A stretch of 64,000 nt of DNA from assembly GCF_001613465.1 (NCBI RefSeq), contig NZ_BDCK01000041.1:62001-126000 (forward strand). The letters are read 5' to 3'. Each line of letters begins with the position of its first letter. Within the stretch, counting starts at the first letter, position 1. Below, piece by piece: positions 41,353 to 49,804 of the stretch. The translations under genes and the position numbers were made by a program. The notes under the pieces were generated by a model. That model ran no database searches, was not told the DNA's origin, and saw only the letters and a program-made list of their open reading frames with translations. This DNA is from Nocardia niwae NBRC 108934 = DSM 45340 (GTDB taxonomy: Bacteria; Actinomycetota; Actinomycetes; Mycobacteriales; Mycobacteriaceae).

Positions 41353-42468
41353 GTGTCCGTGGTCGTTGCGCCCAGCCCCTTGCTCAGTGTGTCGGGAGCC
41401 GTCGCGGGAGCGGCGGGTTCGCCCGACGCCGCCGTCGCCTGGCATTACGGCGATCCGTTCGGTGAACAGCGCGCCGCGGTGAACCGCGCCGCGATCGTCG
41501 ACCGCTCGCACCGATTCGTCCTGCGCATCACCGGCGGGGAGCGGCTGACCTGGTTGCACACGATCTCCAGTCAGCATGTCGCCGCCCTCGGCGACGGGCA
41601 GTCCGCCGAGAACCTCGACCTCGATCTGAACGGCCGGGTCCAGCATCACTTCGTGCTCACCGAACTGGACGGCACCGTCTGGATCGATACGGAGGCCGAG
41701 CGCGGACCCGATCTGCTCTCGTTCCTGCAGAAGATGGTGTTCTGGGCCGACGCCAAGCCGGTCGAAGCCGCCGACCACGCGGTGCTCAGCCTGCTCGGCC
41801 CGGAAGTGGCCGGACTGGCCGAGACGCTCGGTATCGCCACCCTTCCCGGCGTCTACGCGGCGACACCGCTGCCCGGCGGAGGTTTCCTGCGCCGGATGCC
41901 GTGGCCGACGGCGGACTCCTTCGACTTGGTCGTCCCGCGCGACCGGCTGACCGACGTGTGGGCCCGGCTCACCGGGGCCGGCGCCATCCCGGCGGGGATG
42001 TGGGCGTTCGAGGCGCTGCGCGTCGCGGCCGTTCGCCCGCGAATCGGGCTGGACACCGACGAGCGGACCATCCCGCACGAGGCCCGCTGGATCGGCGGCG
42101 TCGCCGAACACGGAGCGGTCCACCTGGACAAAGGCTGCTATCGCGGCCAGGAGACCGTGGCCAGGGTGCACAACCTCGGCAAGCCGCCGCGGCACCTGCT
42201 GCTGCTGCACCTGGACGGCTCGGCGGACGAGCGCCCGGCCACCGGCGACGACGTCACCGCGGGTGGCCGCGCGGTCGGCAGGCTCGGCACCGTCATCGAT
42301 CACTACGAGTTCGGCCCGATCGCCCTCGCCTTGGTCAAGCGCGCGGTTCCGGCGGACACCGCGCTGGTCGCGGGCCCGGTGGCGGCGTCCATCGATCCGG
42401 ATTCGGTGCCCTCCGACGACGAGCCGCAGGCCGGCCGCCTCGCGGTCGACCGGCTGCGCGGGCGCTGA
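41353..42468 (+). CDS. ygfZ: Folate-binding YgfZ/GcvT-like protein
   Basis: About 371 aa. A GcvT-like fold with the diagnostic YgfZ motif KGCYRGQE (Cys essential) near residue 262 and HEARWIGGV before it. YgfZ uses tetrahydrofolate and supports Fe-S cluster enzymes. GTG 41353 is taken as start; GTG 41359 has better spacing to GGGAGAGG. Orthologue: Rv0811c. Divergent from pabC. Confidence 0.9.
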   Translation: MSVVVAPSPLLSVSGAVAGAAGSPDAAVAWHYGDPFGEQRAAVNRAAIVDRSHRFVLRITGGERLTWLHTISSQHVAALGDGQSAENLDLDLNGRVQHHFVLTELDGTVWIDTEAERGPDLLSFLQKMVFWADAKPVEAADHAVLSLLGPEVAGLAETLGIATLPGVYAATPLPGGGFLRRMPWPTADSFDLVVPRDRLTDVWARLTGAGAIPAGMWAFEALRVAAVRPRIGLDTDERTIPHEARWIGGVAEHGAVHLDKGCYRGQETVARVHNLGKPPRHLLLLHLDGSADERPATGDDVTAGGRAVGRLGTVIDHYEFGPIALALVKRAVPADTALVAGPVAASIDPDSVPSDDEPQAGRLAVDRLRGR

Positions 42469-42569
42469 TCCGTTGGCGGAACACCGGCCGGCGTGGGACT
42501 TCTCCCAGCCGACATCCCCACCCCTGCTCAACGCCGAGCTCCCCATTCGTGACGAGAGGAGCGCCGCTC

Positions 42570-43286
42570 ATGCGCGTCGGTGATACCGGCGAAGTACTCG
42601 CCGCCTGTGTCGTGCACGCCGATCTCGAGGTGCCGGGACGCGTCGGCCGCACCGCCATCGACAAGCGTCCGGTGGCGGGGCGGATCGCGGTGCGCGCCCT
42701 CGGTTTGGACGGCGACCATGTCTGCGACACCAAGCATCACGGTGGCGTGCACCAAGCCGTCTACGCCTACGCCGACGAGGACGCCCGCCGCTGGGGCACG
42801 GAACTCGGCCGCACCCTGCCCGCCGGGTGGTTCGGCGAAAACCTGCGGGTCAGTGGGCTTCCGGTCAGCGACTCGGTGATCGGCGCGCGCTGGACGATCG
42901 GCGACACCGTGCTGGAGGTGAGCGCTCCGCGCGTGCCGTGCGCCACGTTCCAGCATTGGAGCGGCGAACGTCAGTGGGTCAAACGGTTCGCCCTGCGCAG
43001 CGATACCGGCGCCTACCTGAGGGTGCTCAGCGAGGGAACGATCGGCGCGGGCGACCGGATCTCGGTGGTGCACGTCCCAGAACACGGCATCACCGTCCGC
43101 GACCTGTTCACCGGCGCCGATCTGGATCTGCTGGCGATTCTGCTCGCCGACGAACCGACCATCTCCGACGATGTGCGCATGCAGATCGATCGGCACGCGC
43201 GCAGACATGCCAATGCCGCCCGCGCCACCGCGAACCGGCACGCGGCGACGGGCGATGACAACCTCGGCACGGGAGTGCGACTGTGA
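42570..43286 (+). CDS. MOSC domain protein
   Basis: A 238-aa protein. The MOSC fold is shown by GRIAVRALGLDGD, HHGGVHQAVYAYA, the GWFGENLRVSGL block and the conserved Cys in PRVPCATFQHW. MOSC proteins bind molybdenum cofactor or carry sulfur/metal sulfides; related YiiM-type proteins reduce N-hydroxylated compounds. ATG 42570 follows GAGAGGAG. The last four bases overlap the asparaginase gene (GTGA). Confidence 0.88.
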   Translation: MRVGDTGEVLAACVVHADLEVPGRVGRTAIDKRPVAGRIAVRALGLDGDHVCDTKHHGGVHQAVYAYADEDARRWGTELGRTLPAGWFGENLRVSGLPVSDSVIGARWTIGDTVLEVSAPRVPCATFQHWSGERQWVKRFALRSDTGAYLRVLSEGTIGAGDRISVVHVPEHGITVRDLFTGADLDLLAILLADEPTISDDVRMQIDRHARRHANAARATANRHAATGDDNLGTGVRL

Positions 43287-44230
43287 GTGTGGAACTGGTC
43301 GAAGTCGTCCGCTCGGGCTTCCGCGAATGCGTGCACCGCGGCTCGGTGGTGGTGCTCGACGCCGCGGGCGAGCCCACGCTCGAGCTCGGTGAAGTGCATC
43401 TGCCGATCTACCCGCGCTCGACGAACAAGCCGATGCAGGCGATCACGTTGCTGCGCAACGGCTTCGAGCCGTTCGACGATGCCGAGCTGGCCATCGCCAC
43501 CGCCTCGCACTACGGCGAACCGGACCACATCGCGCTGGTGCGCAGGTTGCTGGACCGCTTCGGTCTGCCAGATACCGCACTGGCATGCCCGGCCGACCTG
43601 CCCTACGACGAGCGCGCCCGCGTCGCGGCGCTGGCGGGCGGTCCCCATCCGATCTACATGAACTGCTCGGGCAAGCACGCGGCAATGCTCGCGACCTGCG
43701 CGATCAACGGCTGGCCCACCGCGGGTTACCAGGATCGGGCGCATCCGCTGCAGCGCGCGGTGGTCGCGACGGTGGCCGACCTGACCGGCGAGCCGGAAAC
43801 CGATCTGGGCATCGACGGCTGCGGACTGCCGATCATCCCGGTCTCGCTGGTCAACCTGGCCCGGGTGTTCTCGACCATGGCGACGGCCGACCCCGGCACC
43901 CCGGAGCGCCGCGTCGCCGACGCGGTGCGCGCACATCCGCGAGTGATTTCCGGCACCAACGCACCCGACCTGCTGGCCATGCAGGCCACTCCCGGGCTGG
44001 TCTGCAAGATCGGCGCGGACGGTGTGCACGCCGGCGCGTTGCCGGACGGATCGGCGTTCGCCTACAAGATCGAAGACGGCCACGATCGCGCGCGAATGCC
44101 GCTGACGCTGGCGATTCTGCATCGGATGGGGATCGAGTGGACCGCTGCGCACGCTGAGCTGGCGGCCCCAGCGGTGCTCGGCGGCGGCGCCCGCGTCGGT
44201 GTGATTCGCGCCATACCCGGAGTCGTCTAG
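43283..44230 (+). CDS. L-asparaginase II (Rhizobium-type AnsA family)
   Basis: A 315-aa protein of the small serine-hydrolase-like asparaginase family, unrelated to the classical enzymes. Family blocks: VRSGFRECVHRGSVVV, YPRSTNKPMQAI (Ser-x-x-Lys), ASHYGEPDHI, and MNCSGKHAAMLATC. Predicted to hydrolyse asparagine to aspartate and ammonia in the cytoplasm. GTG 43283 overlaps the MOSC gene stop, so the two are translated together. Confidence 0.88.
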   Translation: MSVELVEVVRSGFRECVHRGSVVVLDAAGEPTLELGEVHLPIYPRSTNKPMQAITLLRNGFEPFDDAELAIATASHYGEPDHIALVRRLLDRFGLPDTALACPADLPYDERARVAALAGGPHPIYMNCSGKHAAMLATCAINGWPTAGYQDRAHPLQRAVVATVADLTGEPETDLGIDGCGLPIIPVSLVNLARVFSTMATADPGTPERRVADAVRAHPRVISGTNAPDLLAMQATPGLVCKIGADGVHAGALPDGSAFAYKIEDGHDRARMPLTLAILHRMGIEWTAAHAELAAPAVLGGGARVGVIRAIPGVV

Positions 44231-44405
44231 CTATCACACGCCGGGGCGACAAGCGGGCAAACGGCACCAGTTCGGGAGTTCTTCACCCACTCCTGGAAGC
44301 GAGACCGCCGGACACACGCTAAAGTGTCTGTCAGGAAGAGTATTAATTCGAACGGGGCCGCCACCAAACCCCAGGCCGCCCCGCTGTGACGCGAGGGGGT
44401 CAGCC

Positions 44406-44618
44406 ATGGGCCGTGGCCGGGCTAAGGCAAAGCAGACCAAGGTCGCACGCGAGCTGAAGTACAGCTCGACGCCGACCGACTTCGCGAGCCTTCAGCGCGA
44501 GCTTTCGGGAAGCCCCAACTCCCAGCGGAGTGGTGGTGTGCTGTCCGATGAGCACGACGCGGACGACTCTTTGTCCCGCTGGGACGAGGACGACGACTAC
44601 GACGACTGGCGCCGCTGA
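44406..44618 (+). CDS. DUF3073 protein
   Basis: A 70-aa hydrophilic protein, MGRGRAKAKQTKVARELKYSS at the start (basic) and a very acidic end with DEDDDYDDW. This is the actinobacterial DUF3073 family (Rv0810c). TATTAAT at about 44340-44346 resembles a -10 box. Function unknown. Confidence 0.93.
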   Translation: MGRGRAKAKQTKVARELKYSSTPTDFASLQRELSGSPNSQRSGGVLSDEHDADDSLSRWDEDDDYDDWRR

Positions 44619-44636
44619 CTCCGATCTACGTCTGAA

Positions 44637-44660
44637 GGGGGAGGCCGACGGGCCTCCCCC
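44637..44660 (+). terminator. Terminator after DUF3073
   Basis: 10-bp stem GGGGGAGGCC / GGCCTCCCCC with loop GACG, followed by TT. 18 nt after the stop. Confidence 0.8.
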
Positions 44661-44715
44661 TTCGAGCGTTGTCGCGGGTTGACGTCACAGGCGCCGAAAA
44701 GGCTTGCAACACAAC

Positions 44716-44748
44716 AGAGTCCCGCATCGAACGAGGATGCGGGACTCT
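44716..44748 (-). terminator. Terminator after purM
   Basis: 13-bp perfect stem AGAGTCCCGCATC / GATGCGGGACTCT with a 7-nt loop. On the minus strand it is followed by GTTGTGTTGC. 18 bp beyond the purM stop. Confidence 0.8.
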
Positions 44749-44766
44749 GACGTGTCTTCGCCGCGG

Positions 44767-45861
44767 TCAGAACCGCGGATGCTCCCCGACCAGGACAGCG
44801 CGCACGGCGTCGGCGTCCTTGGCCTTCTTGACCGTGCCCAGCGTCCAGCACTCGATGTGCCGCGCGGTCAGCACCGCCAGCGCCCGGTCCACGTCCTCCG
44901 GAGCGACCACGGCGACCATGCCGACGCCCATGTTGAACGTCTTCTCCATCTCGGCCCGCTCCACCCGGCCGCGCTGGGCGATCATCTTGAACACCGGCGC
45001 CGGATTCCAGGTCCCGCGATCCAGTTCGGCCACAATGCCCGCGGGCAGCACCCGGGCCAGGTTCGCGGCCAGGCCACCGCCGGTGACGTGGGCGAAGGTG
45101 CGCACGTCGGTCTCGGCGATCAGCGCGAGGCAGTCCTTGGCGTAGATCCGGGTCGGCTCGAGCAGTTCCTCACCCAGGGTGCGGCCGAATTCCTCGACGT
45201 GGCCGGTCAGCGACATGCGGTCGATGTCGAGCAGCACTTTGCGGGCCAGGCTGTAGCCGTTGGAGTGCAGACCCGAGGACCCCATGGCGATCACCACGTC
45301 GCCGGGACGAACCCGGTCCGGGCCAAGCACCGCGTCGGCCTCGACCACGCCGATGCCGGTGGCGGACAGGTCGTAGTCGTCCGGGTCCATCAGCCCGGGA
45401 TGCTCGGCGGTCTCGCCGCCGAGCAGCGCGCAACCGGCGCGCACACAGCCCTCCGCGATACCGGAGACGAGTTCGGCGACCTTCTCCGGGACGACCTTGC
45501 CGATGGCGATGTAGTCCTGCAGGAACAGCGGCTCCGCGCCGCAGACCACGAGATCGTCCACCACCATGGCGACCAGGTCCAGACCGACGGTGTCGTGCTT
45601 GTCCATCGCCTGCGCCACCGCGATCTTGGTGCCTACGCCGTCGGTGGACGCCGCCAGCAGCGGTTCCCGATAGCCGCCCTTCAGCGCGAACAGCCCGGCG
45701 AAGCCGCCGAGTCCGCCTTGTACCTCGGGCCGGGTCGCCTTCTTCGCCAATGGTCCGAACAACTCGACTGCGCGGTCACCTGCCTCGATGTCCACGCCTG
45801 CCGCGGCGTACGAGGCACCACCACTGGGGGTCTGTTCAGTCATTTTCGGGGAGAGCTCCAA
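44767..45861 (-). CDS. purM: Phosphoribosylformylglycinamidine cyclo-ligase (AIR synthase)
   Basis: A 364-aa cytosolic enzyme of the fifth step of purine synthesis (FGAM + ATP to AIR). Motifs: SYAAAGVDIEAGDRAVEL, STDGVGTKI, the glycine-rich GGETAEHPGL, GLHSNGYSLARKVL and HVTGGGLAANLARVLP. Full length. In M. tuberculosis it follows purF directly; here a dipeptide transport operon lies between them. Confidence 0.97.
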   Translation of the reverse strand: MELSPKMTEQTPSGGASYAAAGVDIEAGDRAVELFGPLAKKATRPEVQGGLGGFAGLFALKGGYREPLLAASTDGVGTKIAVAQAMDKHDTVGLDLVAMVVDDLVVCGAEPLFLQDYIAIGKVVPEKVAELVSGIAEGCVRAGCALLGGETAEHPGLMDPDDYDLSATGIGVVEADAVLGPDRVRPGDVVIAMGSSGLHSNGYSLARKVLLDIDRMSLTGHVEEFGRTLGEELLEPTRIYAKDCLALIAETDVRTFAHVTGGGLAANLARVLPAGIVAELDRGTWNPAPVFKMIAQRGRVERAEMEKTFNMGVGMVAVVAPEDVDRALAVLTARHIECWTLGTVKKAKDADAVRAVLVGEHPRF

Positions 45862-45973
45862 ACCGAATCGGCGGATAGATGCCTGCTCACGCTACCGGAG
45901 GCGGATAACGACCCCGCACCGGTGTTGGCTCGCCCTCTTGACAATAGGGCACAGCGAACCGTAAAGCGGACGA

Positions 45974-47662
45974 TCAGTCGGTCTCCTTCCCGTCGAACCG
46001 CCCGGCCTGCTCCCGGCGCCGGCGCTGGCGCACCGGGTCGGGCACCGGCACCGCGGCGACCAAGCGCCGGGTGTACTCCTGCCGCGGGGCGCGCAGGATG
46101 CGATCGCGATCACCCTGCTCGACCACCGCTCCGTCGCGCAGCACGACGATCCGGTCGGCGAGCTGGTCGACCACCGCCAGGTCGTGGCTGATGAACAGGC
46201 AGGCCCAGCCGCATTCGCGCTGCAGCTGACCGAACAACTCCAGCACCGCCGCTTGCACCGACACGTCCAGCGCGCTGGTCGGCTCGTCGGCGACCAGCAG
46301 GTCCGGATCGAGTACCAGGGCGCGGGCCAGGCTGGCGCGCTGGCGCTGACCGCCGGACAATTCGTGCGGGTAGCGACGTTCGGCGCCCGCCGGCAACCGC
46401 ACGTCGTCGAGCAGTCCGCGCACTCGGGCCCGGATCTGCGCGGAACTTCCGGCCTTGTGCACGATCAGCGGCTCGGCCACGCACTCCCCCACGGTGAGCC
46501 GGGGGTTCAGCGAACTGGCCGGGTCCTGGAAGACGAATCCGAAGCGCCGCCGGATCGGCCGCAGCTTGCGCTGCGACAGCCGCGCGATGTCCTGCCCGCG
46601 TATCAGCACCGTCCCGGAGGTCGGCCGTTGCAGGGCCGCGACGCAGCGCCCGATGGTCGACTTGCCGGAGCCGGATTCACCGACCAGGCCGACTGTCTCG
46701 CCGGGCCTGATGCGCAGGCTCACGCCGTCCACGGCGCGCAACCGCGGCCGGCCGAACGGGCCGGGGAACTCGACCACCAGATCGTGGACCTCGAGCACTG
46801 GATCGCTCTCCCCGGCGGCGCTGTCCGGCGGATGGTGCTCGATCTGCTCGGTGCCCAGGTGCGGCACCGCCGCAAGCAGGGCGCGGGTGTACGCCGCGGT
46901 GGGACGGGCGAACAGCTCGTCCACCGGCGCCTGCTCGACGACCGCGCCGTCGCGCATCACCACTACGCGGTCGGCGATGTCGGCGACCACGCCCATGTTG
47001 TGGGTGATCAGCACGATCGCACTGCCGGTCCGGTCGCGCAGGTCCCGCAGCAGGGCGAGGATCTCGGCCTGCACCGTGACATCCAACGCCGTGGTCGGCT
47101 CGTCGGCGATGATCACCTTCGGCTCACACGCGATCGCGATGGCGATCACGACGCGTTGTTTCTGTCCGCCGGAGAGCTGGTGCGGGTAGTAGTCCACCCG
47201 CTGCCGCGGGTCGGGCAACCCGACCAGGCGCAGCAATTCCACCGCGCGCGCCTTCGCGGCCTTCCTGGTCAGCTGCGTGTGCGCGCGCAGCGCCTCGCCG
47301 ATCTGGAAGCCGACGGTGAACAGCGGGTCCAGCGCCAGACCGGGTTCCTGGAACACCATCGAGATCGCGCCGCCGCGCAATGCGGCGAGCTGCTTCTCGC
47401 TCATCGCGGTCACCTGCTCGGTGCCCAGGGTGACCAGCCCGCGCACGGTCGCCGTCTCCGGGAGCAACCCCATCGCCGTGCGCGAGCTCACCGACTTGCC
47501 AGATCCGGATTCCCCGACGATGGCCAGCACTTCGCCCGGGTAGACCTCGTAGGAGACGTCGGTGACCGCGTGGACGGGCCCGGCGTCGGTGGCGAAGGTG
47601 ACCGACAGCGATTCGATGGACAAGGCGGGACGGCCCCGATCCGCCGCGACTGGCTCAGGCAT
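45974..47662 (-). CDS. Fused DppD-DppF dipeptide/oligopeptide ABC ATPase
   Basis: A 562-aa protein with two complete ABC ATPase domains. Domain 1 (~12-265): GESGSGKSV, LSGGQKQRVVIAIAI, VIIADEPTTALDVT. Domain 2 (~285-545): GESGSGKST, LSGGQRQRASLARAL, LLVADEPTSALDVS. Each carries the oligopeptide-type extension (PTAAYTRALLAAVP; PRQEYTRRLVAAVP). It energises the DppBC permease. ATG 47662 lies 8 bp inside the dppC end. Fusion of the two ATPases is common in actinobacteria. Confidence 0.93.
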   Translation of the reverse strand: MPEPVAADRGRPALSIESLSVTFATDAGPVHAVTDVSYEVYPGEVLAIVGESGSGKSVSSRTAMGLLPETATVRGLVTLGTEQVTAMSEKQLAALRGGAISMVFQEPGLALDPLFTVGFQIGEALRAHTQLTRKAAKARAVELLRLVGLPDPRQRVDYYPHQLSGGQKQRVVIAIAIACEPKVIIADEPTTALDVTVQAEILALLRDLRDRTGSAIVLITHNMGVVADIADRVVVMRDGAVVEQAPVDELFARPTAAYTRALLAAVPHLGTEQIEHHPPDSAAGESDPVLEVHDLVVEFPGPFGRPRLRAVDGVSLRIRPGETVGLVGESGSGKSTIGRCVAALQRPTSGTVLIRGQDIARLSQRKLRPIRRRFGFVFQDPASSLNPRLTVGECVAEPLIVHKAGSSAQIRARVRGLLDDVRLPAGAERRYPHELSGGQRQRASLARALVLDPDLLVADEPTSALDVSVQAAVLELFGQLQRECGWACLFISHDLAVVDQLADRIVVLRDGAVVEQGDRDRILRAPRQEYTRRLVAAVPVPDPVRQRRRREQAGRFDGKETD

Positions 47663-48665
47663 CGGTCGCTTCCTTTCCGGCGTCCGGCCCGAGACCGGGC
47701 GCACTCGCCACCGCCGCGGCGCGGCGGGTACGCAGGATCGGGTTGAGCACCTCGTTCGAGCTCTCGCCGACCAAGGTCATGCCGAGCACGACGAGCACGA
47801 TGGCGACGCCGGGGAAGACGCCGGTCCACCAGATGCCGTTGGACACGTCCGACAGCGCTTTGTTCAGGTCGAAGCCCCACTCCGCGGCCTGTGTCGGCTC
47901 GATGCCGAATCCGAGGAAGCCCAGTCCGGCCAGGGTGAGGATGGCCTCCGACCCGTTGAGCGTGACGATCACCGGCAGCGACTGGGTGACGTTCGCCAGG
48001 ATGTGCCGGAACAGGATTCGCGCGGTCGACGCGCCGGTCACCCGGGCCGCGTCGACGTACGGCTCCTGCTTCACGGCCACGGTCGCGTTGCGCACCACCC
48101 GGAAGTACTGCGGCACGAACACCGCCGTGATGGCCACCGCGGCCGACAGCACACCGCCCAGGCTGGTCGATCGGCCGCCCGCGACCACGATCGACACCAC
48201 GATCGCCAGCAGCAGCGTGGGGAACGCGTACATCGCGTCCATGAACAGCACCAGCAGCCGATCCGGCCATCGGCCGACGTAACCGGACAGCAGCCCCAGC
48301 GGCACCCCGATCAGCAGCGAGAGCACCAGCGAGATCGCGATCACCCACAGCGCGGTGCGCGCGCCGTAGATCACGCGGGAGAACACGTCTTCGCCGCGCA
48401 CCGAGGTGCCGAACCAATGCTGCGCCGAGGGCGCCTGCTGGCGGACGAAATCGACACCGTCGGCGGCGCTCTGCGCGAATCCGTACGGCGCGATCAGCGG
48501 AGCGAACAGGGCGGCGACCACGAAGAGGCCGACCAAGGCGAGGCCGAGGATCAGCGTCGCACGCTGTAAACCCGCGGTCATCGAGAACAACCGCAGGCCC
48601 GGCACACCCCGGCGCGCCACGGGCGGCAGAACGGGAGGTTCGTTCAGCAGTTCCGGAGCGGTCAT
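47655..48665 (-). CDS. Dipeptide ABC transporter permease (DppC-like)
   Basis: A 336-aa permease with an N-terminal OppC_N segment (LFAPLIAPYGF) and five to six spans. The EAA loop reads DAARVTGASTARILFRHILANVTQSLPV. HWFGTSVRGEDVFSRVIYGAR is the usual DppC/OppC block. ATG 48665 overlaps the dppB stop (TGATG). Confidence 0.93.
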   Translation of the reverse strand: MTAPELLNEPPVLPPVARRGVPGLRLFSMTAGLQRATLILGLALVGLFVVAALFAPLIAPYGFAQSAADGVDFVRQQAPSAQHWFGTSVRGEDVFSRVIYGARTALWVIAISLVLSLLIGVPLGLLSGYVGRWPDRLLVLFMDAMYAFPTLLLAIVVSIVVAGGRSTSLGGVLSAAVAITAVFVPQYFRVVRNATVAVKQEPYVDAARVTGASTARILFRHILANVTQSLPVIVTLNGSEAILTLAGLGFLGFGIEPTQAAEWGFDLNKALSDVSNGIWWTGVFPGVAIVLVVLGMTLVGESSNEVLNPILRTRRAAAVASAPGLGPDAGKEATDA

Positions 48666-49804
48666 CAGAATCTCACTCTCGGATCGATCAGCGCCACCAG
48701 GACATCCACCAGGAAACTCATCACCGCCACGATGAGCGCGATGAACGCGACGATGCCCTGCACGGCGATGAAGTCGCGCGCGGACAGATACTGCGCGAAC
48801 TGGTAACCCAAGCCCTTCCATTCGAACGTGGTCTCGGTGAGCACCGACGCGCCGAGCATCATGGCGATCTGCATGCCCATCACCGTGACGATCGGAATCA
48901 TCGCGTTGCGGAAGGCGTGCCGACCGGTCACCACGCGCCGGGACAGACCGCGCGCTCGTGCCGCGTCCACGTAGTCGGCGCGCAGGGTCTGGATCAGGTT
49001 GATCCGCACCAGCCGCAAGAAGATGCCCGCGGTGAGCAGGCCCAGCGCGACGGCGGGCAGTACGGCGTGTTTCAGCACGTCGACCAGGTATCCGGCATCG
49101 CCGTAGAGGATCGCGTCGATCACCATGATGTTGGTCTTCGGCGAGACGTGCTGTAGCCGCAGTTCCACGTTCGTGCTCGCCCGGCCCGCCACCGGCAACC
49201 AGCCCAGGCGCACCGCGAACACCAGCTTCAACAGCAGGCCCACGAAGAACACCGGCGCGGCGTAGAACAGGATGGCCAGCAACCGCAGCGTGGTGTCGGC
49301 GGCCGAATCCCGGTGGGTGGCGGCGTATCTGCCCAGCGGAATGCCGATCACGAACGCCACGACCAGCGCCCAGCACACCAATTCCAGCGAGGCCGCGCCG
49401 TAGGTGATCACCACCTCGCTGATCTCCCGATTGTCCTGGGAGCGACCGAGATCGCCGTGCAGGAGCCCGGACAGGTAGTCGCGGTACTGGGTGCGGATCG
49501 GCCGGTTCAGCCCGGCCGCCTCCTTGCGCGCCTCGATCTGTTCCTGTGTCATGCGCCCGCCCATGGCCGCGCTGATGGGGTCGCCGACCACCCGCATCAG
49601 GAAGAACACGACTGTGACCAGGATCCAGGCGGTCACCGGGATCAGCAGCAGCCGCACGCCCAAGTAGCGCAGCAACGCGCGAGAACGCGAGTCGTCGCCG
49701 CTCGTGCGTGTCCGCCGCAGACCGGGGGGCCGGGCCCGGAGCGGTGCCGGCGCGCTGTCCGCCGATATCGTCGTCCCGAGCCCGGCTGGGTCGCCGGAAC
49801 TCAC
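48665..49804 (-). CDS. Dipeptide ABC transporter permease (DppB-like)
   Basis: A 379-aa permease. A ~45-residue polar N-terminal extension precedes the first membrane span (RYLGVRLLLIPVTAWILVT). The rest has DYLSGLLHGDLGRS and the EAA loop DAARARGLSRRVVTGRHAFRNAMIPIV, then the terminal DPRVRF. Start GTG 49804 overlaps the dppA stop by 4 nt. Confidence 0.93.
   Translation of the reverse strand: MSSGDPAGLGTTISADSAPAPLRARPPGLRRTRTSGDDSRSRALLRYLGVRLLLIPVTAWILVTVVFFLMRVVGDPISAAMGGRMTQEQIEARKEAAGLNRPIRTQYRDYLSGLLHGDLGRSQDNREISEVVITYGAASLELVCWALVVAFVIGIPLGRYAATHRDSAADTTLRLLAILFYAAPVFFVGLLLKLVFAVRLGWLPVAGRASTNVELRLQHVSPKTNIMVIDAILYGDAGYLVDVLKHAVLPAVALGLLTAGIFLRLVRINLIQTLRADYVDAARARGLSRRVVTGRHAFRNAMIPIVTVMGMQIAMMLGASVLTETTFEWKGLGYQFAQYLSARDFIAVQGIVAFIALIVAVMSFLVDVLVALIDPRVRF

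Noticed and set aside
45862-45973. Hairpin/promoter TTGACAATAGGGC between purM and dpp
   Set aside because: The TTGACA points the wrong way for purM and the stem is short; too weak to annotate.
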